Assembly (NCBI GenBank): GCA_025766275.1
Contig: JAFKAC010000003.1
Span: 2,232,001 to 2,296,000, forward strand
DNA length: 64,000 bases
Direction: 5' to 3'
DNA from: Lactarius indigo
Taxonomy: Eukaryota > Basidiomycota > Agaricomycetes > Russulales > Russulaceae
Part shown: piece after piece, positions 1 through 11,374 of the stretch
Layout: the number at the start of each line of letters is the position of its first letter
Position numbering within the stretch: the stretch's first letter is position 1
Notes under the pieces: generated by a model
Databases searched by the model: none
What the model was told of the DNA's origin: nothing
The model's input: the letters and a program-made list of their open reading frames with translations, nothing else
Program-made: the position numbers and the translations under genes

Positions 1-1959
1 TCCAAATTCTCTGGCGTACGGTGTACGTGATGCACGCATTTGGGCCCGTCTACGACCTTGAGGGTGCTGTGGAGGTCACAACTTCGGCGATTTTTATCAT
101 CAAGTTGTTACTGAACGTCTTTCTCGTGGAGGCGCCTTCACGGCGGCAGACCCTGTGTCAGTACTCTTCGATGGTGTCTGCCCTACTTATCAATATGGGG
201 ATCGGAGTTGGGAACCTGATGCACTGTGAGTCTTCCGCTCAGGAGCCTGGCCAGTCAGATTGGTGCTGATGACTCGCCACGGGAAGTCGCGTTCTCAGAG
301 ACAACTCTCGGTCGCCTTCTGCTCGCCGCTGAGCTCCACATCCTCGTAGTCTCGATCATGGTTTTTGCTTTCTATTCCATGAAAACAGCCCAAGGCGCCG
401 CACATTCATCGTTCAGCAAACGGGCATCTTCGTTCCGTGGTCTCCACGTCTCGTTATACGACTCCGGCCCAGGGCCACTCAATCCAAATCGTACTTCACA
501 GATCCAGTCACGTCCACCTTCGGTTCAAAGCATATCCTCCTGGCTCGGTGGTAATGCGCGACCAAGGCCTGCCAGCCAGTTCGAACCTATGCTCAATGAA
601 AGACGGTCGCGGGTTGAAAAATCTGAGCGTGAACTTAGCGCATACCGTTCTGAGAAGGCAATTCTCTCGCTCGCTGGCGACATTATCCCTGATAGTGAAC
701 AGAGCGCAAGATGGGACGGTCCTATCTACCCCAGTTCCGTTGTTAATTCCTATATCGCATATCCCTTTACACCAACGATTTCCGAAGGTCCATCATCCCC
801 GGCACTTCCCAGCCAAATGTCCGTTGGCTCTGCATTTGATACAAGGAGGGCGCCCTCGCCCCCCGTCCCTGGAGCCGCTTACAAGGCTTCCTCGCTTTCA
901 GGACCGGACTCTCCTGTTCTTGGCTCTGATGCCATAAGCGCTACACGAAGAAGTACTCGTTCCTCCCCTACATTTCAGCCACTTAGCAATGCCTCTTTTG
1001 CTTCTTCCGGAGTGTCTGACTACGAAATTTTATTCCGCGAGCAGATCGAGCTGGAAAGGAGCATCGCGGCGCTACGGGAGTCCGCACCTTTAGGAAAGCG
1101 CGGCGAAGAAGGTCGCGCTGGCAGAGACACGATGTCTGATCTCCCTGAGCGGAGCACGGTTAGAGAATCCTCGACAACAGGAAATGGGCATACATCAGCC
1201 TCAGGCAAGAGTGATTTCTCGCTGAGCGTCTTCCCTGAGCCACCCCAAATGCGGGAGTTTGAGGAGGACTACAGAGACGACCGCCAATCCTCTTCATCGT
1301 CGATTCTACTACCTCCTCCTATATCAATATTCACTGCGGGGCAAGGGTTCCCTACCTCGAGCAGGGGAAGTGACGATGGTACAATGCTAGAATTCGGGCT
1401 CCGCACAGCGTCGGTTGGGACACGCTACGATGTAACCTCGTTCATCGGAGGTATGTCGCCTTCTTTTCGTGGGGTTGTTTCCTCTGAATTTGTTTCTGTA
1501 GATCTTTCGTCTCCCGACGGAACTCTTTCTCAAAACCCGGCTCAACCTTGGATCTCTGACACCGAGTCAGAGCCTGGAAGCGCTGTTCAAGCGACCATAG
1601 TGACCGTCGAAAGGAAAACATCCAGCGTTTCTCGTCCCCGGCTTGTCAGGGGCCCATCTCTCGCAATAGATACGTCGGTTTCCTCCATCCCCAGAAGACT
1701 CGGTGGCCCTTCCGTTCGCGGGGCTGCCACGGAAACCCCTGCACCAGAACAGTTTTCCCCAGTTTCTACTCTCAGGGTATCTCCGCCACCAGCAATATAC
1801 ACCCGAGGGGTACGGCCATTGCCAACTTCGACCAAACGTATAGTGGGCTTACCTCCTCGACCCAAACTGAACATCAACCCCCCGGCTGATCAGCAGATTG
1901 AGGACGTCCTTGATACACCTGTGCCTCGACCCGTTCCTTTCGTCACCCAAGGGCCTTAG
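1..1959 (+). CDS. Membrane protein with long Ser/Pro-rich tail (5' partial)
   Basis: The window opens inside this gene. The first ~200 bases encode two hydrophobic stretches (around 85-140 and 170-215), then an intron near 207-300 whose ends I could not fix. One continuous frame then runs from about 300 to the stop at 1959. It begins with another hydrophobic segment (about 325-372, ending in the residues VFAFYSMK) followed by more than 500 residues of low-complexity sequence rich in Ser, Pro, Thr and Arg, as expected for a cytoplasmic tail. I do not recognise the family. The likely picture is a multi-pass fungal membrane protein with a disordered, probably phosphorylated tail. The donor at 226 joined to the acceptor at 298 would create a stop codon, so another splice pair, or a sequence error, must apply. 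Confidence 0.6.
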
Positions 1960-3810
1960 TATGCCCACATTGCAGTCATCGTGGCTCGTTTTTCTAGCAA
2001 CCGTACTTTGTACCTCGGCTATGGTGAATTTGAAGAACGTCCATCCGGTGTCCGGAGACAATCCCCATCCGAGGGGTAGCAACGCGACGTAGCACTTCGG
2101 GTGTGGACGCTTTGTTGTTTATTACACCTAGATGTCTCTTTCGAGATGGTAGCACGCAATGTACTGTGTGAGCTAACGTCAACGCCTAACTGTGGCCCGG
2201 CGCTAGAGTTTGACAGCTTGTACAATTAATCGACCGTAATTGCTGTATAGTACAGCATCTAATATATGTACGACCCGGATGTACCGTAAAATTGTTGGGA
2301 TCACCGTCATACCCGACTGTTCCATTCAATGCACCGCTCCCAAAATCGCCACTCTATCATTTTTCTCTTGTATGCTGTGCCACTGAATCGATCGGATCCC
2401 GCGTGTCGCACAGCGTTTCGTTTTGATCCAACCAGCTAAATTGTCCGATTATTGTCCCACGAATCCGTGGGTTACTACTGTAGATTGACGTCCGGCACAA
2501 GTCACGACGGGAACTCAAAAGCTTGATGCCATCTCTCGAGTCGAGTAAACACCGACGCCGGGTAAAATCCAGAGGTTGAGACTCGCAAGTTGTACGGTCG
2601 AGTGACCCCCCGTAAGTAAAGATCTATTTTTAGTGAGATGGATCTGTCTGTAGTCAGGCAGTCCTATACTTAATGCATTTTCCCTTGATCTCATCAGCTG
2701 CATAGTTGGCACGTAGTTTTCCCCCAACAGACGTATAGGACCTTGATGTTGTTAAATTTAGACCACATTTTCAGAATCTGATGCGGAAAACGCTTATCTG
2801 ATTTCATGCATCAAATAGCGTACACGTATGAACCCTGGCACGCTCAGGCTCCTGCTGGCCCATAGTCATCTGTCCTCTTCCATAGGGCTGAGGACCTGCC
2901 GCCTTTGTTGTTACACTTATGCCTCGCTAGGACGATGTAGTTTATGACTGGGCGCTCAGAGCGCCCGATAGGCGCGCGTGTTTTCGAAATGTATCAGTCT
3001 GCATCTTTTTGAAAACGACTGTCAAAGCCAAGGTAAAAGCGGGACCAGACAAGACAAGATCTCCAATTGAGCCCCCAGTAACGGGTTTTCCCGAACAGAC
3101 TGGTGAGGTAACAAATGGGCGGGTCCGTCCGAAAGTCTGGCCTCCGGGAAGCCCGGCTGCACTAAAGAATGGTTGAACGGCCATTGCACTGCTCCCTCGC
3201 CTTGATGTCGTGCGAAACAACCGGTGCTCCGGCAATAGGTCCACTCTTTTTTGGTCATGACTTTTCAAATCTTATTCAGGGGCTTAGAAGTGTCAGACGT
3301 TAGATGTCAGACAAACATCAGACCTGGATGAAGAGAAGTATCATATCAAGTATCAAGAACACAATTCTGTCTATCTTGTCTAGACTGGACTGGTTTAGAT
3401 CCCACAGCCTACCGGGTCGTCCACCTACTGTGGAAGCCAGGTCGAGTAACTCTGACATTTGAACAATGGCAAGGGTCAATTCTCTCATTGGTGCGGCTGA
3501 GTAAAATTATTTTGGAAATTCAAGAAGCCGAGGTTTTACTTTGGCCTCAAACCAAACTCGTCCGGGCGTGCATTGCTGTGCGTGGTCGATCCTATAGTCA
3601 AGTAGTACTGCCATCACAACCCATCATTGCTGTGCTCCTTCTCCGACTCTGATCTCGGTCATTTCGGAAGCGTGGAAAAGCTCACGTCTAAGGGATGAGT
3701 AGACGTACTGAATACTCAGGCATCTTATAAATGAGGGGAGAACACAGACGTTATTGCCATCTTTCTTCTCTTTTCATTCTCTTCACTCTCCTCACTCTCC
3801 ACGGTCTGAC
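1960..3810. other. Gene-poor spacer
   Basis: No convincing gene in 1.85 kb. Open frames here are short (under 110 codons), lack recognisable motifs and do not join through plausible introns. The right end carries the promoter of the cupredoxin-like gene. I see no terminal repeats or transposase remnants. Confidence 0.5.
3726..3732 (+). promoter_or_regulatory. TATA box of the cupredoxin-like gene
   Basis: TATAAAT lies about 80 bases upstream of the start codon at 3811, followed by a pyrimidine-rich leader (3760-3805). The spacing is right for a TATA-driven fungal promoter with a short leader. Such promoters often serve regulated secreted proteins. Confidence 0.5.
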
Positions 3811-4669
3811 ATGATGTTCCGTTCCTTGGCATTGCTCAGCGGTATTGCCCTCTTCTCTTCGGCGGCTGCCCAGAACGTCTGGCAGGTCACCGTCGGTGAC
3901 GCCAATGGAAGCACAATCTACACCCCTAATAACATCGTTAGTCAAGTGCTGGGTACTCGGCCAAATCGCCATACTAATAGCCTTCCGTTCAGAATGCATC
4001 AGTTGGGGATACGGTCCAATTCACATTCAATCCCAAGAATCATACTGTGACCCAGTCCACGTTTGCCAACCCCTGCGCCCCCTTATCAGCCGGCTTTGAC
4101 TCTGGCTTGTGCGTAGTGACACCCGTACACCCAGTTCCTTCGTTTGACGCATCTTTGGTAGTAATCCCGTGGCAGTCGGGACGGCATCCAGTTTCCCGAT
4201 CTTCAACATCACTGTGAATGACGTATGGATTTAGCCCTCTTTCCATGAAAAGACACAGAACTGACTTTGTTTTGGCTGATTCAAGACAAATCCTATTTGG
4301 GTCTATTGTCGACAAGGCGAGAACACTCCCGTGAGCCACTGTGGCAAAGGAATGGTATTTGCTGTCAACCCCGGGGTTAATGGCACAAGCAACTCTTTCG
4401 CGGCATTCCAAGCGGCTGCAAAGGCTGTTGGAGCAGCGTTGTCTTCATCCGCCGGGACACCCACGGTGGTGGGAACACCGACGGCGATTCCACCCTACTC
4501 ACCTTCATCGACGACCTCATCTTTCTCGGCTTCATCGACCCTCTCAACTTCATCTAAGACCTCACCCTCCCCGACTTCATCCGCGACTCCCAACGGGGCT
4601 GCGTCGTTGGTTATTGAGGGGTCATTTTTGATGGGTGCTATTGGCGGGGTATTCTTGTGGCTGATTTGA
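3811..4669 (+). CDS. Secreted cupredoxin-like, GPI-anchored Ser-rich protein
   Basis: Four exons: 3811-3936, 3993-4108, 4162-4222 and 4286-4669, giving 228 residues. Residues 1-21 form a clear signal peptide ending in AAAQ. A small beta-type domain follows, with the four positions expected of a type-1 copper site: His59, Cys109 (in IWVYC), His119 and Met124 (in SHCGKGM). Then comes a Ser/Thr/Pro-rich linker and a C-terminal hydrophobic tail after a small-residue stretch (NGAA), as in GPI-anchored proteins. This matches the extracellular serine-rich/cupredoxin family widespread in fungi. These are cell-surface proteins, often induced in development or on a host or substrate; their biochemical role is poorly known. 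Introns are 53-63 nt and all phases agree, so the model is firm. Confidence 0.85.
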
Positions 4670-4966
4670 AACGACTACGTGATCACATGATATTTATTAT
4701 GAGGTAGAATTAGTGACGTCACTTTATTATAACACGGACAGCTGAGTATTTAACGTCCTAAAGAGCTTACAGTATCGTTATCGAGCTAGTAGTCGTCTAA
4801 CCGAACTACAGTAACTTAGTTCTCGGTTATCAACTTCAATTTCAATAGTAGGCGCTTAGCGCTTAGGCCAGGCTATATAACACGTCGTGCGGATGTGTTT
4901 GACAGCGAACCTCCGTCAAAAAGTTGCTAGCGCCAGTGACTCCCGTCATATCCCTCTCAGGTCGAC

Positions 4967-6320
4967 ATGCTTGCTCTACCTGCATTTCTTGATCTATTCA
5001 CTCCCCCAGATCCTGCCCTTCGTCAGCCGTTTACGAATGCTGCTTTTCTTCCCTTCTCTTTGTCCTATTATGCAATGGCAGTTCTCGTTATCCTCCCGCA
5101 CACGTTCGTCCTCAGGCTCTCCTTGCTCCCTTTCGTGTTGTGGCAAGCTTGGAGGTGTGCAGTCAGCTTGAACCTTTCTGCAGGTTTAGCACTGTCTCTA
5201 GGAATCGAGAATGGTGATCGGCTCATTCACTGGGACCTCATATATGTGGTGCGGTTGCTGTATATTACCCCTGGTGCGCGTCTGCTCACAACACTTGTTC
5301 CCCTCCCCACTATAGATTGGTGTGATTGTTATGGCAATGCGATCGACAGAATGGGCACTCACGAGAAAGCCTTTAAGGAGATACGAACCACTCGCAGAGG
5401 GTCAACGCCATCCTGTTGAACGGCCCCTGACCATCCTGAATGTCTTCCTCGACGCCTGTGATCTCCTGTGTAACCAACGCGGAATCAGGTGGTCGTGGGG
5501 GTCCGAGTCGTTCCTACGCACGCTCCCTCCTCCACCGTCACTCGCCGCAGTGGTCTTCAAGTTACTTCTCAAGCTGACGGTGTACGACATGGCCATCTAC
5601 ATCGCACGGCGCATTCCGTCCCGATGCTCGACACTCCTGCAGGTGACACGTTCTTCGATCCACACCTCGACCCCCTCCCGCGCGCGGCGCTTGCGGGGTT
5701 CTTGACACTCTGTGGCGGCCTCATCGCGTACACAAACATCGACATGATGTACCATATCGCATCTCTCGTTGGGCGCGGGCTTCTGCGCCAGCCCGCCGCG
5801 GACTGGCCCGCGGTCTCCGCGCGACCCTGGACGGCCACTTCGATCGCCGACTTCTGGAGCTTCCGCTGGCACCAGTTTCTTCGGCACACTTTCATCAAAT
5901 TTGGTGCCCGCCCCGGCGGAGCGCTTTTCGGGCGACCGGGGGCACTGCTCGGCGCGTTTGGCTTATCTGCCCTGTTGCACTACGTTGGCATGTGGGGGGT
6001 TCGGGAGGGGTGCGGAGTTCAGCAGCGCCGGCGCGTTTTTCGTTCTCATGGGCGTCGGTGTGGTGCTGGAGCGTGTCTGGCAGCGCGCAACCGGTATGCA
6101 GGTGCAGGGTTTCTGGGGCTGGGTGTGGACGATGACGTGGACTCTGTTTTGGGGCACGTTCATGCTCGATGGGTGGGCACGACACGGCCTCATCGGATGC
6201 GACTTCTTCTCACCTAGGCTACGACCTGGGAAGCCGATCGTGGATGGTATCATTACGCTCACCACGAACAATCAATTGACTAACTTATCTAGTTGGGTAT
6301 CGCATGACCACAGAGGATAA
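4967..6320 (+). CDS. Wax-synthase-like MBOAT acyltransferase, frame broken twice
   Basis: Exon 1 is 4967-5248 and exon 2 starts at 5316. The product is a hydrophobic multi-pass protein of the fungal wax synthase/MBOAT_2 type. Conserved pieces are STEWA after the first intron, the segment FWSFRWHQFLRH at about 5850-5886 with its paired aromatic and His residues, and SALLHYVGMW at about 5968-5997 with the expected catalytic-region His. The family transfers acyl groups from acyl-CoA to alcohols in the ER membrane; some members acetylate secondary metabolites. The frame shifts at about 5610 (one base missing) and again at about 5995 in a run of six G (one base extra). All three segments still look conserved. 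This fits two sequence errors or a recent pseudogene. The C-terminal end near 6320 is uncertain. Confidence 0.7.
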
Positions 6321-6588
6321 TTTTTGCTTAACATAGCCAAACGCATGTCTTTTCAGTAAGGATATGTACATACAACCTAGAACACATTATGATATCGGGG
6401 GCAACGGAGTGATACTCCTCCCCATTCTCTGAATCAATGGACCCAGGAAGAAGTGGTATTGCGCTTGACCCCATCAACACGCTTTCTCGAAATGCAACCA
6501 TCACGCTTTCCGGGAGCTGCTCTGTCCACCTGGTAGGTGTGTATTCGAGTACATGGACATCCCGAGAACCAAAATAAGCAACTCGACC

Positions 6589-8697
6589 TCATTCGGCACC
6601 ATGGCCTATTGCACTCGGATCTAACCAACTACGATAGTGATCGCCAGTCGCTTCCACCTGCAGGATATCGTGAGCGCCATACATCTGAAGCCTTCGATGT
6701 CGAAAACACGTGGTCCCATTTGTCGGTTTTACACAACAATGTTTCCCATTTTTGCGCACGGTCTTCATCAACCGGTCGTAGTAAGTTTGGGCCGATTCCC
6801 GAGCACCAGAAATCGTACGATGTGAACTGCGATCGTCCGTGCCCGTCCAAAGTCACCACGCCGTCGACCAGTGACCTATAAGTCTGCCACGTGAAAGATG
6901 ACTTCTCTCCGCCGAGGGCAAACACAATCCGAATAATTGGAACCATAAAATCCGTATCTTCTTTGCTGAGCAAACCACAAAGAAGCGGATCCATCTTCTT
7001 GAAGGGCTTGGGGTTGGCGGCCATAGGATTCGCATGATAAACCCAACTTTCTTAACGTCGGGATCACTAGTCCCATACAGAAACGGGTACACCATGTCAA
7101 AATTGAATTCACCATTGGCACCAAATATAGCTGCGCCACGGGCGATCATTACGAGTAGGACGCGAACGCGTAGCGACTTCCTGTTCGAGTGGTTTGATCG
7201 TGGTTGAAATGCATCTTGGTTCTTCCAACAACGTCCCCGAACTTTCGCGATGAAAGGTCCGAGCGACAGAGAGACGGTAACGAATTTGATATCATGGTGA
7301 AGTGTGACTTCTGAAATAGCTGGGAGAGTATATCGTTCGCCGAGGAGATAGGGCAAAGTTGGATTAGTACTCTAGGGAAGAGTTTCTCTGGTGGTATTTT
7401 CCAGACATATAAGTCCCGAGCCCGCGTGAAGAATGCTGCGACCAGCAGCTCTCCCCGGTCTCCATGGCCGATGGCATACGAATCTAGCACATTCAGAAGG
7501 GCATCAGGTAAGTTAAAGTCATAGTTGCCCCTCATGATGCAGGATGCTGCCTCAGACAGTATTGGTTCGGATGCGGCAACACCGCGCACGGCGACAAGAT
7601 CTTCGGGAATACCTATGCAGAGACGCATGTAATTTGCTAATTGGAGTTATGCTTTGTCCGCCATGACATAATTTCGTGTTGAATTGCTGGTAATGTACGC
7701 TGAGTTGTCGATGTCGAGAGCCAAGCGCTGCCACGACGCAGCACACTGCTGATCAGTTGACATAGGTACTACACTGGATATGGTGTCGGGTCGATCGTCT
7801 GGCCCACGGAGCAACTTCATGACAGCAAAATCGAGAGGCGTTTCGCGATTTAGGTCGTTACTACTGTTGCTAGATTACACCCCACCTGTAAAACAAGTAA
7901 GCGTGTGCCGAGAGATCTAGGCACATGACTTGCTACAAGGGGCGTCCCATGTGCACAACGCGATCGGTGGATGTGACGTCAATGGTTTTAAATGCGTCAA
8001 AAATCTTGCGATCCCGCATCAGGTGGTCGAAGCCGAGATCGCTGAAGGGAAGAGGCAATCTGAGCAACTTTTCGTGCATCCTCGAGGAGGGATCAAACTT
8101 CCCTGGCATTGAGAATTGCGAAATTGAATTTTTGCTGGAGGTGGAGAGAAAAAACGAAAATGAGGATGTGTGGAGAAGCGCTTGAAGTGCCCGGCGCAGT
8201 TCAATGAGCTGCGTCGATGAGCGTGCCTCATCAAATGTAATGAAGATGCCAGGATGTTTGTCATTCGCATTCGCATTCGCAGGGCCGGTCTGTGCATCAT
8301 TGTCGCCATCGGAGCAAGATTGGAGTGTTTGGAGTGCACGCCCCACACTACTCTCCCCGTTCGCATTCTTTTTTTTTCCTGCCAAATGTAAGAATATAAA
8401 GTTAATCAGTAGATGAAGCTTACATTTTCAACGTGATCAACAATTTCCTTGTAAAATTTTCGTCTTTTTGCCCCCACGCTGGCCATGGTCTGTCCGTCTG
8501 TCATGAATTCCCTGAATCGTGTTATGCGCTCAGATCGGCTACCAGCCTCTTTCAAGTCGTTGGTAATGACAATCGCGGCCTTAGGAACAATGCAACAAGA
8601 AAATGGAGCGAGCGAACGAATGTCTTGTTCCCGCCAACAGGGTCGTGTCGGGTGAGGAGGTCACGGACGGCATCGTGTTCATGTGATTTATTAGGAC
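6589..8697 (-). pseudogene. Remnant of expanded Agaricomycete NTPase/nuclease-like family
   Basis: Read on the minus strand, the pieces follow the order of a family I recall as highly multiplied in Agaricomycetes. Near 8400-8700 is a stretch including HDAVRDLLTRHDP. At 7933-8385 comes an NTPase-like part with IFITFDEA (Walker-B-like) and FFLST. The REase-like part contains ASEPILSEAASCIMR (about 7530-7580), RGAAIFGANGEFNFDMVYP (about 7090-7150) and FTSYDFWCSGIGP (about 6790-6830). The gene is damaged: frame changes near 8580, 7890, 7195, 7035 and 6645, an in-frame stop near 7647 where the frame is otherwise intact, and no N-terminal P-loop part before the DnaJ gene begins at 8726. An intron (about 8378-8423) is still visible. 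The fold resembles Crinkler-RHS-type effectors. That link is from memory and needs a profile search. Confidence 0.6.
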
Positions 8698-8710
8698 ACC
8701 GGAGAATGGG

Positions 8711-8718
8711 TGACGTCA
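8711..8718. promoter_or_regulatory. Palindromic TGACGTCA (CRE/ATF-type) site
   Basis: A perfect TGACGTCA palindrome ends 7 bases before the DnaJ start codon at 8726. The same octamer occurs at 4714-4721 and 7974-7981. In fungi this is the core site of CREB/ATF bZIP factors of the Atf1 stress type. Its position so close to the ATG makes a transcriptional role uncertain. Confidence 0.35.
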
Positions 8719-8725
8719 CACTAAC

Positions 8726-9624
8726 ATGGCCAGCTTTCCCGACTACTATAATGTCCTCCACATCCCAAAGGAAGCTTCGACAGAGGATATCAGACAAGCG
8801 TACAGGAAGGAGTCTTTGAAGTCGGTTACCTTTCGTGTCCTAGCTGGGGTCTCACGGTCCCTTGCTCTAGGACGCACCCCGACCGACTCGTTCGTGCCTC
8901 GGCGGAGGAGAAGAAAGCTGCTACGGAGAAATTCCAGGTGAGGGACCCCGTTTCTCTGTGTCCTGTGCACACATTGCAACCTGCTTCAGGCTGTCGCAGA
9001 TGCGTACTATGTACTCTCCGACCCTCAACGACGCCGCGAGTACGACAAACTATCCGCCAGCAGACCATCCTCTGAGCGTACCAACGACCCAAATGCGTCG
9101 AGCAACTTTTTCAGCACCTTTGCCAGTATGTTCGACAGTAGCAGCACAACTGGTGAACAGGCGGGAACGGGAACTGGAACCGGGACCGCTCCCGCCGAGC
9201 AACCGGGGCAGAGACCGAACGCAGACCGCGTCTTTGGCGATGTATTCGAAGATGTATGTCTCACCACCAAACCTTCCCGCGATGTTAGGCTCACTACCCA
9301 CCCCAGCTCCTCCGGCCAGAAGGTCGAGCGGCATCTCCCTCTGTGGGCTTGGCTAGGCGCAGCATGCTGGTGCTGGTCTAGGGTTCATCACTGCCAACGT
9401 GCCCGGACTTGTTATGGGTGCATATGCGGGAAACCGACTTGGAGCCAGTCAGAGATGCTAAGGGGAAAGAGCGTGGCCGCCGTGTTCGCAGAATTAGGCG
9501 GGGCCCAGAAGGCGGAGGTGGGCAAAAAGTCGACTGCGGTACCCGATGTGCCCCTTCTGATATACTTTGTCGACAGATATTGCGTGCTCTTGCACTGAAG
9601 GTGCTGGGGGCGGCTTATACCTGA
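8726..9624 (+). CDS. DnaJ-domain (Hsp40) protein
   Basis: Exon 1 is 8726-8820, exon 2 is 8871-8937, exon 3 is 8990-9253, exon 4 starts at about 9320 and the last exon is 9577-9624. The J domain spans residues 1-75: YYNVLHIPKEAS, then THPDRL (the HPD motif that stimulates Hsp70 ATPase is formed across the first splice), then DAYYVLSDPQRRREYD. A Gly/Thr-rich linker follows. A C-terminal segment with a Gly-rich hydrophobic stretch may insert in or lie on a membrane. In exon 4 the conserved frame is broken by apparent extra bases near 9368, 9447 and 9469; removing them restores one continuous protein to the stop at 9622-9624. It is probably a functional gene with sequence errors. It acts as a co-chaperone of Hsp70; the compartment is unknown. 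Confidence 0.75.
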
Positions 9625-10291
9625 ACCTGTGTCCGTGGTATGAATTTTGGTATTATTTTATGTACTGTAATTGTGCATAACCAAGGGACGGAACTCATTA
9701 ACTTACTGTAGACTTATCACGTACCCGGTGTTTGGCAATTTGTGCGGCCCAATATCGATCTAAGCTTACCAGGTTACTTCCCTCAGCCACCAACCTGGCG
9801 TTGCACGAGATGCCTTCCTGATTTTGGCAGCTCAATCGGAGTCCTGGACGGACAAATTGCATATCACTGTTTGAATCCACTTTAAGAGCGTGGTGATGTC
9901 ATTGCCGCTGGTTATTTGGTATTACAAATGGAGTTGTTTGAGGTACGCAAAGTATTGGAAGAGTTCTGGTTCTAATCACTGCGCGAGCTTCACCTGCATG
10001 ACTCGACTGGGTGTTCTGTTCGAAAGGGGTACAAGGCCATTGGTGGTTGGTGGTGATATACTACATTCAAGCGTAAATAATAAGAATTCAGATCCCTGGA
10101 AGGCTTGGAAGGAGTGGCATGTACACGGGTGCTTGCTTTATTTGTTTAAATCGTGATGTTGAATTCGATTGGGTTGGGATGAAGAATTGATCAGAAATTG
10201 ATGTCGGAGGCTGGAATGATTGGGTAGCGGACTTGGGGCGGGAATGTCTCACGTCATTTTGCAGGATTCCGAGTTTGTCCAGGACCCGGAA
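9625..10291. other. Spacer without recognisable gene
   Basis: Lies between the 3' ends of the DnaJ gene (plus strand) and the next minus-strand gene, so it should hold two terminators. It is AT-richer than its neighbours, and no open frame exceeds 90 codons or shows a motif. Confidence 0.5.
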
Positions 10292-11374
10292 CTACCGCCA
10301 CATCTCACCAACTTCTGAAGCGCCCTCGGCAAGAGCCGCAGAGGCGCCAAGTGCCTCCCGGACGGCGCTGTAGTCATTGATGCCTGCAGCACCGTTGGCT
10401 AGCGCCAGGGTCAACGCGGCGATAGGCCTTCTCTTCTCGTGTAGAGGGAGGCAAAATAACCGGTGGAGAAAGTGAGAGGAGTGATGAAGTAGAAGAACTG
10501 GCGACGGTGTGGGAGAGTTCCGGCGGAATGGAGAGGGCGGCTTGCGGCGAGTCCAGATCCATCTCACCAAGCGAACGTGCGCGCTTTTTCGGGGGGCTGA
10601 CATGCACCAGGGGGACGCGGCCCTCAATTCAGACGATGTTTCGTCAGACTAGGATGAGGACGTCGTCGTCGTCGTCATCGATATCAGTTATCGGAGTCGA
10701 GATCGTCATCCCCAGAGGTAGTCTCTGAGGAACTGAATTTTCGAGGAGCCGATTCGCGTCCGCGAGGAGCAACGTACGAAGGAAAGGAAGTGCCGAGACG
10801 ATAATTCTGACGTGATCCTTGTGGACGAGATGACTCCCAATCACGCATGCGCTGCACAAAGCCCTCTGAAGCTTCGATGATGCTTTGATGGAGCTCCCCG
10901 AAGGCGGAAGAGTGAAGAGCCGAAATGTCTTGGGCAGGTATGACGAGGTGCGAGTCTAACCGGTGGCGAGGTGCGGAATAGGACGGGGGGGAATTACGGG
11001 GTCGAAGTTCGAAGGCGGTAGAGGTGGATGGGAAACGGAACGAAGTAACGTCTACAGTGGTGGCGGGGACCTGGGCGAGATCATTATGATTGGGACTCGT
11101 AGGAAGAGGCTGGAGGATGAACTAAGCGATATGTCTAGAAGAGATCGCAAGTGTCAGGACGTACGGAGAAGCGTTGCGTACGGGGACGCTTGCCGCGCCT
11201 CCACGAGTCGAGATCCCATTGACGGGGGATGTCCTTACGGGAGAGAGTGCGTTTCGATGGAAGACAAGAATCGATGCCATGCTGGTCATGAAAAGGTGAA
11301 GTAGAGACAGAAAGGGATCTACGTCGCTGATTTGCAGGGCGATATGGGGACATGCAAAGAGTGGGATGCAACAA
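10292..11374 (-). CDS. Low-complexity, probably nuclear protein of unknown function
   Basis: Minus-strand coding character is seen in three linked pieces. An N-terminal part (about 11374-11135) contains SPYRPANQRRRSLSVS and SKRTLSRKDIP. A middle part (about 11105-10700) contains DISALHSSAFGELHQSIIEA and an acidic end. A C-terminal part (10627-10292) contains IAALTLALANGAAGINDY. A Lys/Arg-rich patch (PPKKRARS, about 10585) suggests nuclear import. The pieces sit in different frames without clean introns between all of them, so the exact structure is not solved and base errors are likely. I recall the ALTLALANGA..NDY ending from unnamed basidiomycete proteins but know no function for it. Confidence 0.45.

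Noticed and set aside
437..937. 166-codon frame inside the first gene
   Set aside because: Shadow frame of the Ser/Pro-rich tail, which is continuous in another frame to 1959.
2942..3268. 108-codon minus-strand open frame in the left spacer
   Set aside because: No start context, no motif, no joining exon; composition is not coding-like and an overlapping frame is equally open.
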